The translations under genes and the position numbers were made by a program. Of a stretch of DNA of 64,000 bases, positions 47,808 through 59,137 are shown one piece after another (position 1 is the first letter of the stretch; the number at the start of each line of letters is the position of its first letter). Below the pieces are notes generated by a model. That model worked only from the letters and a program-made list of their open reading frames with translations. It was not told the DNA's origin and ran no database searches. The stretch comes from Ailanthus altissimus (taxonomy: Eukaryota > Streptophyta > Magnoliopsida > Sapindales > Simaroubaceae): the NCBI GenBank assembly GCA_946807835.1, contig OX327702.1, forward strand, positions 16,368,001-16,432,000, read 5' to 3'.

Positions 47808-47904
47808 GACAGCATAAGTCTCGAAACTAGTACCAATAATTTTATCTTGATAGCATAAGTCTCGAAACTAGTACCAATAATTTTATCTTGATAGCATAAG
47901 TCTC
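47808..47904. repeat. 41-bp tandem repeat, 2.4 copies
   Basis: GATAGCATAAGTCTCGAAAC begins at 47808, 47849 and 47890. The first two copies are nearly identical and the third is truncated. Confidence 0.85.
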
Positions 47905-49400
47905 TCTGACTATTTGTACAAGAAGTTATGGAGCAACATCAAATATGTGCCTCTTCCAAAGTTGATGAGACATCCTTCCAACAACATAACCAAACCCTCA
48001 AGTGTTAAGATGACACTTACAATCAGCAAGTCGTCGTACCTCAAGGCACCATGCCACAAGTAGCTTCACTACAAGTCTTATATTGGATTTCAATAATGCA
48101 GTAGAAGCTTGATTCGCAAACTCATCAAATGGAACAGTTCACTAAAGCCTTTGCTTGACAACAAAATTTTTTATAGGAACTTTTGAACCAAAATAAAGAA
48201 TTGCAAGTTTGGCTAGCACAACGTCGTGAGTTCCTTAAAAGTGTCAACATTGTTAATGATGGTGACCTAACTCTATATCCATATATATCGCCATAAGTTG
48301 TGCCTTCATAGATAATCCCACCACTATTGATGCATCCAAGTCCAAACTTGCATACATCACAGCAGCTTCAAGTGCATTTCTCCATGAAATAACCGGTGCC
48401 ATAATACTTTTCCATAAGTTCTTCCAACTACTGCTATTCCATTATCTCTATTCAACTAATTGCTAAGCTATCTCTTATAACCTATTTACCAGAAGAGGCA
48501 TAATAGCTCACATGCAAGAAATATTGGGTGAGTGACTACTGAATCATTAGCTTTATACTCTCGGTGCCTTTAACTCCTTTACTGTATAGAAATTGCAAGA
48601 ATCTCCTTTTACAAATGAGATTGAAAGCCAAAAGAACCCGCTTAATTTTCACAAGCCTTATTTCAAAACCTTTGATGGTAGCTCTGATCCAATAACCCAC
48701 GTATACTCTTAGAAACAACTCATATCCCTTGAGGATTATAATAACATCCTTAAATGCAAGCTATAACCTCTAACCTTGACTAATATTGCTATAACATGGT
48801 TTTAAATCATACCACCAAAGTCCAGCCATTTTCAAATAGTTCATTAACAATAAATCAATATATTTGATTTAGCTACTATGCATTATGGACCAACAGAAAC
48901 ATTGAAAGACTACGTGTGACACTTTTGGGACATGTACATGTAAATAAATAATCTAGATGACACCTTACCTCTAATTCCCTCTTTTAAGGACTTATTACTT
49001 GACACCCAGATATATGATGATCTCCTTATATAACCCCCTAAATGTATAGAAGAATATTTCTAATGCGTAAAATCTTTCATTCGCATAAAAAAAGATATAT
49101 TAAGCAGAAGTCATAGAGTGTTCGTAATGACCATTACCCATTTGTTCCTTTTAAAATATTAGAGCACCAGACCAATACTAGAATAAACTATAAATAAGAG
49201 CACGATATCCCCGCTTTCCCAGATGTCACAAAAAAAAGATCAGGTTTCAACACTTTCTAAACACTTGAACTACCTTTTAACACCTCTGTGGAGAAGATAT
49301 AAATGGATAACAAGTATAATGATCATACATACAACATAAGTAAATGTAAGACATTAAAGAGGCAGATCAAAGATTTGGCATAAAGATGTGTTCTAGCCAA
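47905..49400 (+). pseudogene. Gypsy gag remnant (Tat/Athila-like), first part
   Basis: The plus strand near 48640-49060 reads KPFDGSSDPITHVYS, PLTLTNIAITWF and GPTETLKDYV with LPLIPSF downstream. These follow the order of plant Tat/Athila gag (FDG..DP..H, PITL.G.A..WF, ESL.DYV..F). Stops and frameshifts are frequent. The insertion of the young copia at 49401 cuts it, and the sequence resumes at 59012 after the GTATA duplication. Confidence 0.65.
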
Positions 49401-49405
49401 GTATA

Positions 49406-51577
49406 TGTTGGAAGTTGTACATTCATGGGTGTTTGCATGTGGGTTTTGTGTTTAATCACAATTTATACATATCTCATATATATAATGAAGCAGCGGAAGC
49501 TTAAAGTATTGCAGTAAACACAATCACAATTTATTAATCAGAAACGAGATTGAGAAATAACCCTTGAAGCCTTTGGTTGGAGATTGTTGAAGTCCACCAA
49601 AATGTTGTCTTTGATCAATTCTAGTAATCAACAATGGTGGGTTTGATTATCTAGAATGACAGCTTTTGATCCAGCACTTGTTTAACTACTTAAACTTGTG
49701 TTCTTGATTTTTTCTTTTGATTAACACTTAATCAATTAATCAAAAACCTATTTTGCTAAATTAGTTTTAAGCCTTAAAAGAAAATAATGAATTCAACTCT
49801 TGAATCCATTAATTAGAAGACAATTTCTCTTTTCTCTCTTTGTTAAATGGCTGAGCTAATTTTTGCAAAATCAAATTCTCAAAAACCTTATGAATTTAAT
49901 TGACATTTGTTTTATTTATACAAATGAATTTAATTTCATTTCATAACACTTAATTTCACTTAATTTCAATTTGAATTTAATCTAACCTAATCATAGTTAA
50001 CTCTTAACTTTAGTTAGGTTAAACTAACATTAAAATATTCTAACTATAGTTAACTCTTAACTCTAGTTAATTAAAAGAATATTTAATTATTTTAACCATG
50101 GTTAACTAACTTAACCATGGTTAGGTTAACTTTTACTTAACCATTAAGTATAGTTAATCTAACTTAACTAAATGGTTAACTCTTAACCTTAGTTAAACTT
50201 AAATTATTTATTCAACAATTAAATAAATAATTATTTATTTGAATTATTTAACGATTAAATAATTATCAAGTGAAATTACAATTATGTCCTTACTCGGTTA
50301 CCTAGTTAACCTAAAGTGGGTCCCACCATCTGACCATATACTTTAGTTAACGTAACCTTAGTAAATTGCTGGATTTTACTGTATTAAACTATTTAATACG
50401 GTACGCTGCCCAAGTGCTCAAAGAGTACATTTCATATTGGGACTCCCTAGGTCCACGCCCGATTCGTCAAGTGAAACTATTTCACAAGTCCGTGAACGAT
50501 GCCCCACGCACACGTTACGGATATTACAAATCAGCGCGTCAGACCATACATGTTGAGGTTACTCCATATTCGTATAATCCTTCCGTCATTATATCCAGGA
50601 TGAACGGGATATAGATCATTACCGTCAAATCCCGATAATTTCATCCATCACTTTATTATCTTCAGATTCGTATCTTTATGAACAATTTACGCAAACACTT
50701 TTGCTATAATGTTCGAACCTGGAGGAAACTCCTTTCCCAGGTTAATTGCTTACGGCCATAAGACTTTACAAGATACAATCTCGAAGTTCGGATATACTAC
50801 CCATCTATGTGAGCTGGCGGATCCCATATCTACGCACACCGAACTCCATGAGCATCGGACCATACCCAGCGACACGTAGCGGTCAGACCATGAAAGGTCT
50901 CTGACATACGTGGAACCAAAGTATGATGGATCTCCCACAAGTTCACCGTGGCGCTCAGGTCGAAGGACCACAAATACTACTCAACTCGAGAGGACCTTCC
51001 TTTGACGGTTTCATAGGATATCTATTGGGGTCCTCATGAGTCTGTTCAGTATCCAGTCATAACTGAATACCTGTATGTCTATATGAACTTCAACTAAGCT
51101 CATGGTTAACTAAGAATAACCATTTGTACAATACAGCTATAGACATACACTAATCTATGTGTTTCACCGATAGACCCTCATTGGTAAACGTAGATCAGGA
51201 ACTCTTTATTTGAGAAGATACTTCCATAACGACATTTCTTAGTCTCTATTGCAACTCTTTGCAATTTTGTCATTACTAGTAGATTCTCAGGTCTTTGTTA
51301 CATTATAGATTAGGTTCTAACTTTTTAGATCCCGCTGGGTATTATAACCTGCTAACACTTAGCATTTATAACTATCAGCTTTGCTAACTCTTAGCTATGG
51401 TTTAAACTTCTTTAAACCAGATATGAACTCATTCAGATCATATCATTTTTATAATGTTACAAGCTTAATTACCATTTAATAAAAGTTATCAGCGATTTAA
51501 TAAAATATGCATTGTATAAATATTACAAACTTAATATTCATACAAACTGGGATGGCGCGTAAGCACATACCCTAACA
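49406..51577 (-). repeat. 3' LTR of the young copia
   Basis: Starts TGTTGGAAG and ends CCCTAACA on the plus strand. The U3 hairpin run is at 51300-51445. Confidence 0.95.
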
Positions 51578-51591
51578 AACTCCCACTTGCT
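51578..51591 (-). other. Polypurine tract of the young copia
   Basis: On the minus strand GCAAGTGGGAGTT runs into the LTR start TGTTAGGG, just downstream of the pol stop codon at 51592-51594. Confidence 0.8.
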
Positions 51592-53640
51592 CTAGTGCCA
51601 TGCATACTGGTATCTTATACCCATAGCCTCCACGTGTTTCTCAAACACCTTTGGAGTTAAGGCTTTAGTAAGTGGATCCGCTACATTATTTATAGAATCT
51701 ACTCTACAAATTATTATATCACCCCTAGCCAAGATCTCTCTAATTATGTGGTATTTCCTCTCCACATGTTTAGATCTCTGATGTGCTCTTGGCTCTTTTG
51801 CTTGTGCAATGGCTCCATTATTGTCGCAAAATAATGGGATAGGATCTTTCGAACTTGGAACTATTCCGAGTTCTGCGACAAACTTACGTATCCACACTGC
51901 TTCTTTTGCAGCTTCAGAAGCGGCAATATATTCTGCCTCAGTGGTAGAATCAGCTGTGGATCCCTGTTTGGTGCTTTTCCAACTCACTGCAGCACCGTTG
52001 AGAATAAACACATACCCAGATGTAGACTTTCTATCATCTAGGTCAGACTGAAAGTCTGAATCTGCGTATCCTCTCACTTGCAAGTCACCATCTCCATAAA
52101 CAAGAAACTTGTCCTTCGTACCCTTAAGGTATTTCAGGACATGTTTGACTGCCATCCAATGGTTGTCACCTGGATCAGCCTGGTATCGGCTAGTAACACT
52201 TACAGCCATACTGATATCAGGTCTCGTGCACATCATAGCATACATCAAGCTTCCCACAGCTGATGCATATGGCATGTTAGACATTCTAACTCTTTCATCT
52301 TCTGTTTGAGGAGACATTTTCCTCGAAAGATGAATGCCATGTCTAAAAGGTACACTAGTTGTCTTACAATTAGTGAAACTGTACCTTTCTAAGACACTAT
52401 CAATATACGATGATTGGGAGAGTCCTATCAGCTTCCTCGCTCTATCTCTATAGAGTTTTATACCTAGTATAAAGGAAGCCTCTCCCAAATCCTTCATGGA
52501 GAAGTTCTTACTCAGATAGCTCTTGACTGATTGCAACATACCTATATCATTCCCAATGATAAGTATGTCATCAACATAGAGAACTAAGAAAACTATCATG
52601 CTCCCACTGACCTTTCTATACACACAAGCTTCCTCTTCATTTTTGATGAAACCAGACCCTCTGATTACTTCATCAAAACGAAGATTCCAGCTTCGGGATG
52701 CCTGCTTAAGTCCATAAATGGACTTCTTCAGTTTGCATATTAGACCAGAGGTCAAGCTAGATGCAAAACCTTCAGGCTGTTCCATGTATATCTCTTCATC
52801 GAGATATCCATTTAGGAACGCCGTCTTCACATCCATCTGCCATATCTCATAATCATAATATGCTGCAAATGCCAATAATATACGAATTGACTTGAGCATC
52901 GCTACTGGTGCAAAAGTTTCCTCATAGTCGATCCCAGATCGCTGAGTATAACCTTTGGCAACCAGTCTGGCTTTAAAGGTTTCAACCTTTCCATCAAGCC
53001 CACGCTTCCGTTTATAAATCCATTTACAACCGATAGGAACTATTCCTTCTGGAAGCTGAACCAAGTCCCAGACTTGATTCTGATGCATAGAGTCAATTTC
53101 GGATTTCATGGCATCTTGCCATTTTCCCGAGTCAATGTCCAACATCGACTCTCTATAGGTCAAAGGATCATTTTCTTCAATTAAGAAAACTCCAAGCGCA
53201 CCTTCAGGTATCTGACCATACCTAGTAGGTGGCCTAGACATCCTTTGTAACCTACGAGAATGGTGTGTTAAAGGTATTTCACTCGATTGAGCCTGAGTTT
53301 CCATCAGTGGTTCATCAGTGTTTTGATTGACTTCATCAAGTTCAATCTTTTTACAATCCCCACAATCCATAAGAAACTGTTTCTCAAGAAAAGTGGCATT
53401 ACGAGCAACGAACACATTTCGTTGTTCAGGATCATAAAATTGGTATCCCATTGAATTCTTAGGATATCCGATGAACCGATACTTATACCCCCTGGGTGCA
53501 AGTTTATCCTGTTGTGCAACATTTACATAAGCAGGACAGCCCCAAATTTTAAAATATTTGAGACTTGGTTTCCTTCCAGTCAATATCTGATATGGAGTAG
53601 AAGGAACAGCTTTAGATGGAACTCTGTTCAATATGTGAGT
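51592..53640 (-). CDS. Copia polyprotein, RT and RNase H part
   Basis: In frame with the upstream Gag-integrase frame, from which only the TGA at 53641-53643 separates it; there is no natural ATG near its start. Residues are numbered from the TTG at 53631. The integrase C-terminal region is about 1-130. The RT starts near 165 (WQDAMKSEI); the first catalytic Asp is in QMDVKTAFL (D267) and the catalytic pair in LYVDDILIIG (D354, D355). RNase H follows with YADSDFQSDLDDRKSTSGY and TEAEYIAASEAAKEA, ending at the polypurine tract. RT would copy the element RNA and RNase H would remove it. No further stop or frameshift is present over 679 residues, unusually clean for this window. Confidence 0.9.
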   Translation of the reverse strand, partial: THILNRVPSKAVPSTPYQILTGRKPSLKYFKIWGCPAYVNVAQQDKLAPRGYKYRFIGYPKNSMGYQFYDPEQRNVFVARNATFLEKQFLMDCGDCKKIELDEVNQNTDEPLMETQAQSSEIPLTHHSRRLQRMSRPPTRYGQIPEGALGVFLIEENDPLTYRESMLDIDSGKWQDAMKSEIDSMHQNQVWDLVQLPEGIVPIGCKWIYKRKRGLDGKVETFKARLVAKGYTQRSGIDYEETFAPVAMLKSIRILLAFAAYYDYEIWQMDVKTAFLNGYLDEEIYMEQPEGFASSLTSGLICKLKKSIYGLKQASRSWNLRFDEVIRGSGFIKNEEEACVYRKVSGSMIVFLVLYVDDILIIGNDIGMLQSVKSYLSKNFSMKDLGEASFILGIKLYRDRARKLIGLSQSSYIDSVLERYSFTNCKTTSVPFRHGIHLSRKMSPQTEDERVRMSNMPYASAVGSLMYAMMCTRPDISMAVSVTSRYQADPGDNHWMAVKHVLKYLKGTKDKFLVYGDGDLQVRGYADSDFQSDLDDRKSTSGYVFILNGAAVSWKSTKQGSTADSTTEAEYIAASEAAKEAVWIRKFVAELGIVPSSKDPIPLFCDNNGAIAQAKEPRAHQRSKHVERKYHIIREILARGDIIICRVDSINNVADPLTKALTPKVFEKHVEAMGIRYQYAWH

Positions 53641-55530
53641 TCACGTTTGTAGGGCATGACCCCACAGATATTCAGGAAGATCGGTAAAGCTCATCATCGA
53701 TCGGACCATATCCAATAAAGTCCGATTCCTCCTCTCCGATACACCATTGTGTTGCGGAGTACCTGGAGGACTATATTGAGCTAGAATCCCATTCTCTTTT
53801 AAATAATCCGAAAATTCACCGCTCATATATTCACCGCCTCGATCTGATCGAAGGCACTTGATGTTCATTCCGGTTTGTTTCTCTACTTCAAGTCGGAATT
53901 CTTTGAACTTTTCAAAGGTTTCTGACTTATGTTTCAAAAGAAACATATACCCGTATCGTGACAAATCATCGATAAAAAGTACAAAGTATCGAAATCCACC
54001 CATAGCAGTATGATTCATTGGACCGCATACATCTGTATGTACAAGTTCCAATAAATCTGAGGCACGGTGTCCTACACCTGCAAATGGAGATTTGGTCAAC
54101 TTTCCCTGAATACATGATTCACAAACTGGATAAGGCTGTATGGTCAGATCAGGTATCTGTCCATCCTTAACCAGACGGGTTAGGCGTCTCACACCTATAT
54201 GACCTAATCTCATATGCCATATTTTCGTTTCATTTAAAGTTTCCGAATTTCCACTAGTACTAGCTTGCATACTCATGACACTGCTTGTTGTATCTAATAT
54301 ATAATGCCCATTCACTAACCGACAATCAGCTAATAAAACATCATACATATCATATAATAATAAGGAACAGTTCCGAATATTCATATGATACCCTTCACTG
54401 TCGAGTACAGGAAGGGATATTATCTGTCTGATGATGCTGGGAACAAAATAACAATTATTTAATACAACATATTTATTACATGGGAGAAGTAAATCCAAAT
54501 GTCCTACAGCTTCAACCTGCAGGAAATCACCATTTCCAGCTCGAAGCTTTACCTCTCCTGGCTGCAGCAATCTAACTTCCCTCAGACCCTGTAACATATT
54601 ACAGATGTGAGAAGGACATGCTGTATCTAATACCCAGCCTGCATTAGCATCAAATGCTAAAGAAATGTCAATGATAGGAAAGCAAATACCTGAGGGAGCC
54701 TTCTTCAAGCTTGCAAGATATTTAGGGCAGTTACGTTTCCAGTGCCCCTCATCGCTGCATAAGAAACATTTTCCTTTTGCCTTGCTTTTCTCTAGAGGTT
54801 TGGATATCGGTCGCTTCTGAGGACCTATTCGGGGTGTCTGCCTCATTTTCTTTTTCTTCCCTTTGGACTTCAAAGAAGCCCTCGGGGTAGAAGATGAAGC
54901 ACCCTGAATTAGGAGGGATGAGCCTCCTTTATTCATATCCTCATATGCTGTCCTCAACATGTTATGAAGTTCAGCATATGTAGGGGTCAATTCTTGCATA
55001 TTAAAGTTCATGATGAATTGCGTAAATGACCCCGGAAGCGACTGGAGAATCAAACTATTCCCCAAACTATTGTTTAAAGAAATTTCCATAGTCTCAAGCC
55101 TCTCAATATATCTGATAATTTTAAGGACATGAGGACTCACTGGACTACCCTCAGGAAGTCTAGCCTGAAAGAGTGCTTTGGCGACACGATATATCTCAAT
55201 CTGAGGTCTATCACCAAAAAGCTCCTTCAGGTGGAGCATGATGCTGCTAGCATTTTCCATATGGAGATGCTCTCTCTGCAGCTCATGAGACATCGAGGCA
55301 AGGATGTAAGATTTAACTTTTAAATCTTCATCCAACCATTTCTGATATGTCACCCTTTCTTCTGGGGTGGCATCATCAGAAACTCCTGAGGGCATTTTCT
55401 GATCAACAATATACCCAAGTCTCTCAGAATTCAGAACAATTTTGAGATTAGTCATCCATTCTGAATAGTTATCAGCACCCTTGAGTTGGTTGGCATCTAG
55501 AATGCGCATCAAAGGGTTGTTTGAAGCCAT
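53641..55530 (-). CDS. Copia polyprotein, Gag, protease and integrase part
   Basis: An upstream in-frame ATG lies at 55542, but the ATG at 55530 (MASNN) fits the family start better. Numbered from 55542: Gag (UBN2-like) about 5-210; a basic stretch 225-258; zinc knuckle C259-x2-C262-x4-H267-x4-C272; protease active site VLDTACPSH (D306), where the usual DTG/DSG triad reads DTA; integrase HHCC with H443, H448, C474, C477; catalytic D504, D567 and E603 (spacing DX62DX35E). It ends at TGA (53641-53643) after the GHALQT segment, inside the integrase. Gag packages the RNA and integrase inserts the cDNA. As written, RT would be made only by readthrough or from a copy lacking this stop. Confidence 0.9.
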   Translation of the reverse strand: MASNNPLMRILDANQLKGADNYSEWMTNLKIVLNSERLGYIVDQKMPSGVSDDATPEERVTYQKWLDEDLKVKSYILASMSHELQREHLHMENASSIMLHLKELFGDRPQIEIYRVAKALFQARLPEGSPVSPHVLKIIRYIERLETMEISLNNSLGNSLILQSLPGSFTQFIMNFNMQELTPTYAELHNMLRTAYEDMNKGGSSLLIQGASSSTPRASLKSKGKKKKMRQTPRIGPQKRPISKPLEKSKAKGKCFLCSDEGHWKRNCPKYLASLKKAPSGICFPIIDISLAFDANAGWVLDTACPSHICNMLQGLREVRLLQPGEVKLRAGNGDFLQVEAVGHLDLLLPCNKYVVLNNCYFVPSIIRQIISLPVLDSEGYHMNIRNCSLLLYDMYDVLLADCRLVNGHYILDTTSSVMSMQASTSGNSETLNETKIWHMRLGHIGVRRLTRLVKDGQIPDLTIQPYPVCESCIQGKLTKSPFAGVGHRASDLLELVHTDVCGPMNHTAMGGFRYFVLFIDDLSRYGYMFLLKHKSETFEKFKEFRLEVEKQTGMNIKCLRSDRGGEYMSGEFSDYLKENGILAQYSPPGTPQHNGVSERRNRTLLDMVRSMMSFTDLPEYLWGHALQT

Positions 55531-55762
55531 ATTAATCTTCACAAGACAAAATAGAATAGATATGTGTCAGCGGATTATTAATTAATCAAATCGCTAATAA
55601 AAACGTTTTAAATCATGGGTATAACAATTATACAATTTTTAATTTAAAAACGCCCTCCCACTGCTTTACATAATCCCTTTAATCTCTCTAACGAGATAAC
55701 GATAGTTTAAGAATTTTTAAACTATACAGTGAGAAGTGGACCCCACTGGCATTTTACTCCAG

Positions 55763-56057
55763 CCTCACGCTAAAGCAATATTGGCCTTTGTAAACCCAAT
55801 AGGTAGACAACCCTTGTCAATTGCAACTCTTGCAACTCTTACAACTGATCCTAAATACACCTTATCCTCACGCTAAAGCAATATTGGGTAAGTGTATTTC
55901 AGATTAACTTGCCAATTATCAAATATATGTTACTGACATTATCCTCACGCTAAAGCAATATTGGATAACATGTTCGCATATATTTGACTCATCTCATGTT
56001 TTACCGGCATTAGATTAAATCACACCGACCAAATCCCTCATGCTTAAGCAATATTGG
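55763..56057 (-). repeat. Four-copy CAATATTG leader motif array
   Basis: On the minus strand CAATATTGCTTAAGCATGAG or CAATATTGCTTTAGCGTGAG occurs at 56057, 55964, 55887 and 55784 (5' ends), spaced 93, 77 and 103. It lies between the PBS and gag in an otherwise non-coding leader. The spacing is almost the same as in the arrays at 19318 and 62518. Confidence 0.9.
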
Positions 56058-56364
56058 GAAAGACCATAGTGACCTATTTAATACCGTATTGACAAGGCGG
56101 ATCATTAAAATATTAACACATAACACAATAATTTTTAATCTGATTAAGAGAGATTTTAAATACTGGCACTCATCTCATGAGAAGGTTATTCTCAATCAAT
56201 TATTCAATCATGTGCAAACACAACTAACCCCCATCAGTGGGGTTCCCTTGTGGTTACCAACATGAAAAAAAAATAATTGTCCTGGTTTATCATGTAAATA
56301 AATAACTCTTATTATTACAACTCATAAACCCCCCACATGCATAAAATAATAAAAAAAAATTACT

Positions 56365-56366
<2 letters not shown>

Positions 56367-56405
<39 letters not shown>
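56367..56405. repeat. 39-base T run (A run in the copia sense strand)
   Basis: An uninterrupted homopolymer in the leader of the young copia, next to the GC-rich repeats. Its exact length may be uncertain because of sequencing. Confidence 0.85.
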
Positions 56406-56406
<1 letters not shown>

Positions 56407-56700
56407 AACGCCGCGGCGATGCTCTTTCAGCGCTGCGGCGCTAGGGCTTCAAAAGCCTCCGCGCTGCGGCGCTAGGGCTTCAAAAGCCTCAGCGCTGCGG
56501 CGCTCTTTTAGCACCGCTGGGGCGCTGCAGGGCAGTGCTTTCAGCGCTGGCGCGCCATGTACTCAGCGCCCCTGCGATAACAATCGCTGGCGCGTTATGT
56601 ACTCAGCGCCCCTGCGATCACCATCGCTGGCGCGTTATACACGTAGCGCCCCAGCGTTCATATGAACGCTGCCGCGCTGAACATAAGCGCTGCGGCGTTC
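56406..56700 (-). repeat. CpG-rich palindromic repeat cluster in the copia leader
   Basis: Multiple copies of AGCGCTGCGGCGCT (e.g. 56429, 56459, 56490) in units of about 31 bp, then about three units of 46 bp built around ATCGCTGGCGCGTTAT. GC content contrasts sharply with the AT-rich surroundings. The frame at 56535-56783 is an artefact of the repeat. Confidence 0.85.
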
Positions 56701-56824
56701 CAGGGACTGTTTTTTCAATTTTACATATTCAACACTTGAATTGCATCCGAACATCCCCAGAAATTGTCATACAATTTAACTAACATTTAGCCAACTATAA
56801 AAAACACCCAAAACAACACAAAAT

Positions 56825-56837
56825 TGCTCTGATACCA
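56825..56837 (-). other. Primer binding site, initiator tRNA-Met
   Basis: Minus strand TGGTATCAGAGCA, two bases from the 5' LTR, is fully complementary to the 3' end of plant initiator tRNA-Met. Confidence 0.95.
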
Positions 56838-56839
56838 AT

Positions 56840-59011
56840 TGTTGGAAGTTGTACATTCATGGGTGTTTGCATGTGGGTTTTGTGTTTAATCACAATTTAT
56901 ACATATCTCATATATATAATGAAGCAGCGGAAGCTTAAAGTATTGCAGTAAACACAATCACAATTTATTAATCAGAAACGAGATTGAGAAATAACCCTTG
57001 AAGCCTTTGGTTGGAGATTGTTGAAGTCCACCAAAATGTTGTCTTTGATCAATTCTAGTAATCAACAATGGTGGGTTTGATTATCTAGAATGACAGCTTT
57101 TGATCCAGCACTTGTTTAACTACTTAAACTTGTGTTCTTGATTTTTTCTTTTGATTAACACTTAATCAATTAATCAAAAACCTATTTTGCTAAATTAGTT
57201 TTAAGCCTTAAAAGAAAATAATGAATTCAACTCTTGAATCCATTAATTAGAAGACAATTTCTCTTTTCTCTCTTTGTTAAATGGCTGAGCTAATTTTTGC
57301 AAAATCAAATTCTCAAAAACCTTATGAATTTAATTGACATTTGTTTTATTTATACAAATGAATTTAATTTCATTTCATAACACTTAATTTCACTTAATTT
57401 CAATTTGAATTTAATCTAACCTAATCATAGTTAACTCTTAACTTTAGTTAGGTTAAACTAACATTAAAATATTCTAACTATAGTTAACTCTTAACTCTAG
57501 TTAATTAAAAGAATATTTAATTATTTTAACCATGGTTAACTAACTTAACCATGGTTAGGTTAACTTTTACTTAACCATTAAGTATAGTTAATCTAACTTA
57601 ACTAAATGGTTAACTCTTAACCTTAGTTAAACTTAAATTATTTATTCAACAATTAAATAAATAATTATTTATTTGAATTATTTAACGATTAAATAATTAT
57701 CAAGTGAAATTACAATTATGTCCTTACTCGGTTACCTAGTTAACCTAAAGTGGGTCCCACCATCTGACCATATACTTTAGTTAACGTAACCTTAGTAAAT
57801 TGCTGGATTTTACTGTATTAAACTATTTAATACGGTACGCTGCCCAAGTGCTCAAATAGTACATTTCATATTGGGACTCCCTAGGTCCACGCCCGATTCG
57901 TCAAGTGAAACTATTTCACAAGTCCGTGAACGATGCCCCACGCACACGTTACGGATATTACAAATCAGCGCGTCAGACCATACATGTTGAGGTTACTCCA
58001 TATTCGTATAATCCTTCCGTCATTATATCCAGGATGAACGGGATATAGATCATTACCGTCAAATCCCGATAATTTCATCCATCACTTTATTATCTTCAGA
58101 TTCGTATCTTTATGAACAATTTACGCAAACACTTTTGCTATAATGTTCGAACCTGGAGGAAACTCCTTTCCCAGGTTAATTGCTTACGGCCATAAGACTT
58201 TACAAGATACAATCTCGAAGTTCGGATATACTACCCATCTATGTGAGCTGGCGGATCCCATATCTACGCACACCGAACTCCATGAGCATCGGACCATACC
58301 CAGCGACACGTAGCGGTCAGACCATGAAAGGTCTCTGACATACGTGGAACCAAAGTATGATGGATCTCCCACAAGTTCACCGTGGCGCTCAGGTCGAAGG
58401 ACCACAAATACTACTCAACTCGAGAGGACCTTCCTTTGACGGTTTCATAGGATATCTATTGGGGTCCTCATGAGTCTGTTCAGTATCCAGTCCTAACTGA
58501 ATACCTGTATGTCTATATGAACTTCAACTAAGCTCATGGTTAACTAAGAATAACCATTTGTACAATACAGCTATAGACATACACTAATCTATGTGTTTCA
58601 CCGATAGACCCTCATTGGTAAACGTAGATCAGGAACTCTTTATTTGAGAAGATACTTCCATAACGACATTTCTTAGTCTCTATTGCAACTCTTTGCAATT
58701 TTGTCATTACTAGTAGATTCTCAGGTCTTTGTTACATTATAGATTAGGTTCTAACTTTTTAGATCCCGCTGGGTATTATAATCTGCTAACACTTAGCATT
58801 TATAACTATCAGCTTTGCTAACTCTTAGCTATGGTTTAAACTTCTTTAAACCAGATATGAACTCATTCAGATCATATCATTTTTATAATGTTACAAGCTT
58901 AATTACCATTTAATAAAAGTTATCAGCGATTTAATAAAATATGCATTGTATAAATATTACAAACTTAATATTCATACAAACTGGGATGGCGCGTAAGCAC
59001 ATACCCTAACA
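56840..59011 (-). repeat. 5' LTR of the young copia
   Basis: 2172 bp, nearly identical to 49406-51577. The minus frame at 58184-58405 is duplicated at 50750-50971; both are LTR sequence. Confidence 0.95.
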
Positions 59012-59137
59012 GTATATCCTCAAGAATGATGTGTTTCCTATATCAGAAAGTTTTAATAATGAGTGGCAGATCATCTCTACTCTTAACAATTCTCTTGGAG
59101 AAGAAAAAATCACAGCTCCCTTGCCAAAAATATTATA
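59012..59137 (+). pseudogene. Gypsy gag remnant, second part
   Basis: Continues the remnant from 49400 after the GTATA duplication, then stops at a truncated copia LTR. Confidence 0.5.

Larger units (their letters stand above)
49406..59011 (-). mobile_element. Young, nearly intact Ty1/copia retrotransposon, TSD GTATA
   Basis: The element is 9606 bp, flanked by GTATA at 49401-49405 and 59012-59016. It has 2172-bp LTRs at both ends, a PBS at 56825-56837, a 1.3-kb leader, Gag-protease-integrase and RT-RNase H frames, and a polypurine tract at 51578-51591. By eye the two LTRs differ at only three positions (50423, 51059 and 51348 against their partners), about 0.14%, which implies a very recent insertion. 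The one obvious defect is an in-frame TGA at 53641-53643 that divides the polyprotein. Confidence 0.95.

Noticed and set aside
50750..50971. 73-codon minus frame, duplicated exactly at 58184-58405
   Set aside because: The exact duplication is due only to the two LTRs of the young copia; no coding evidence.
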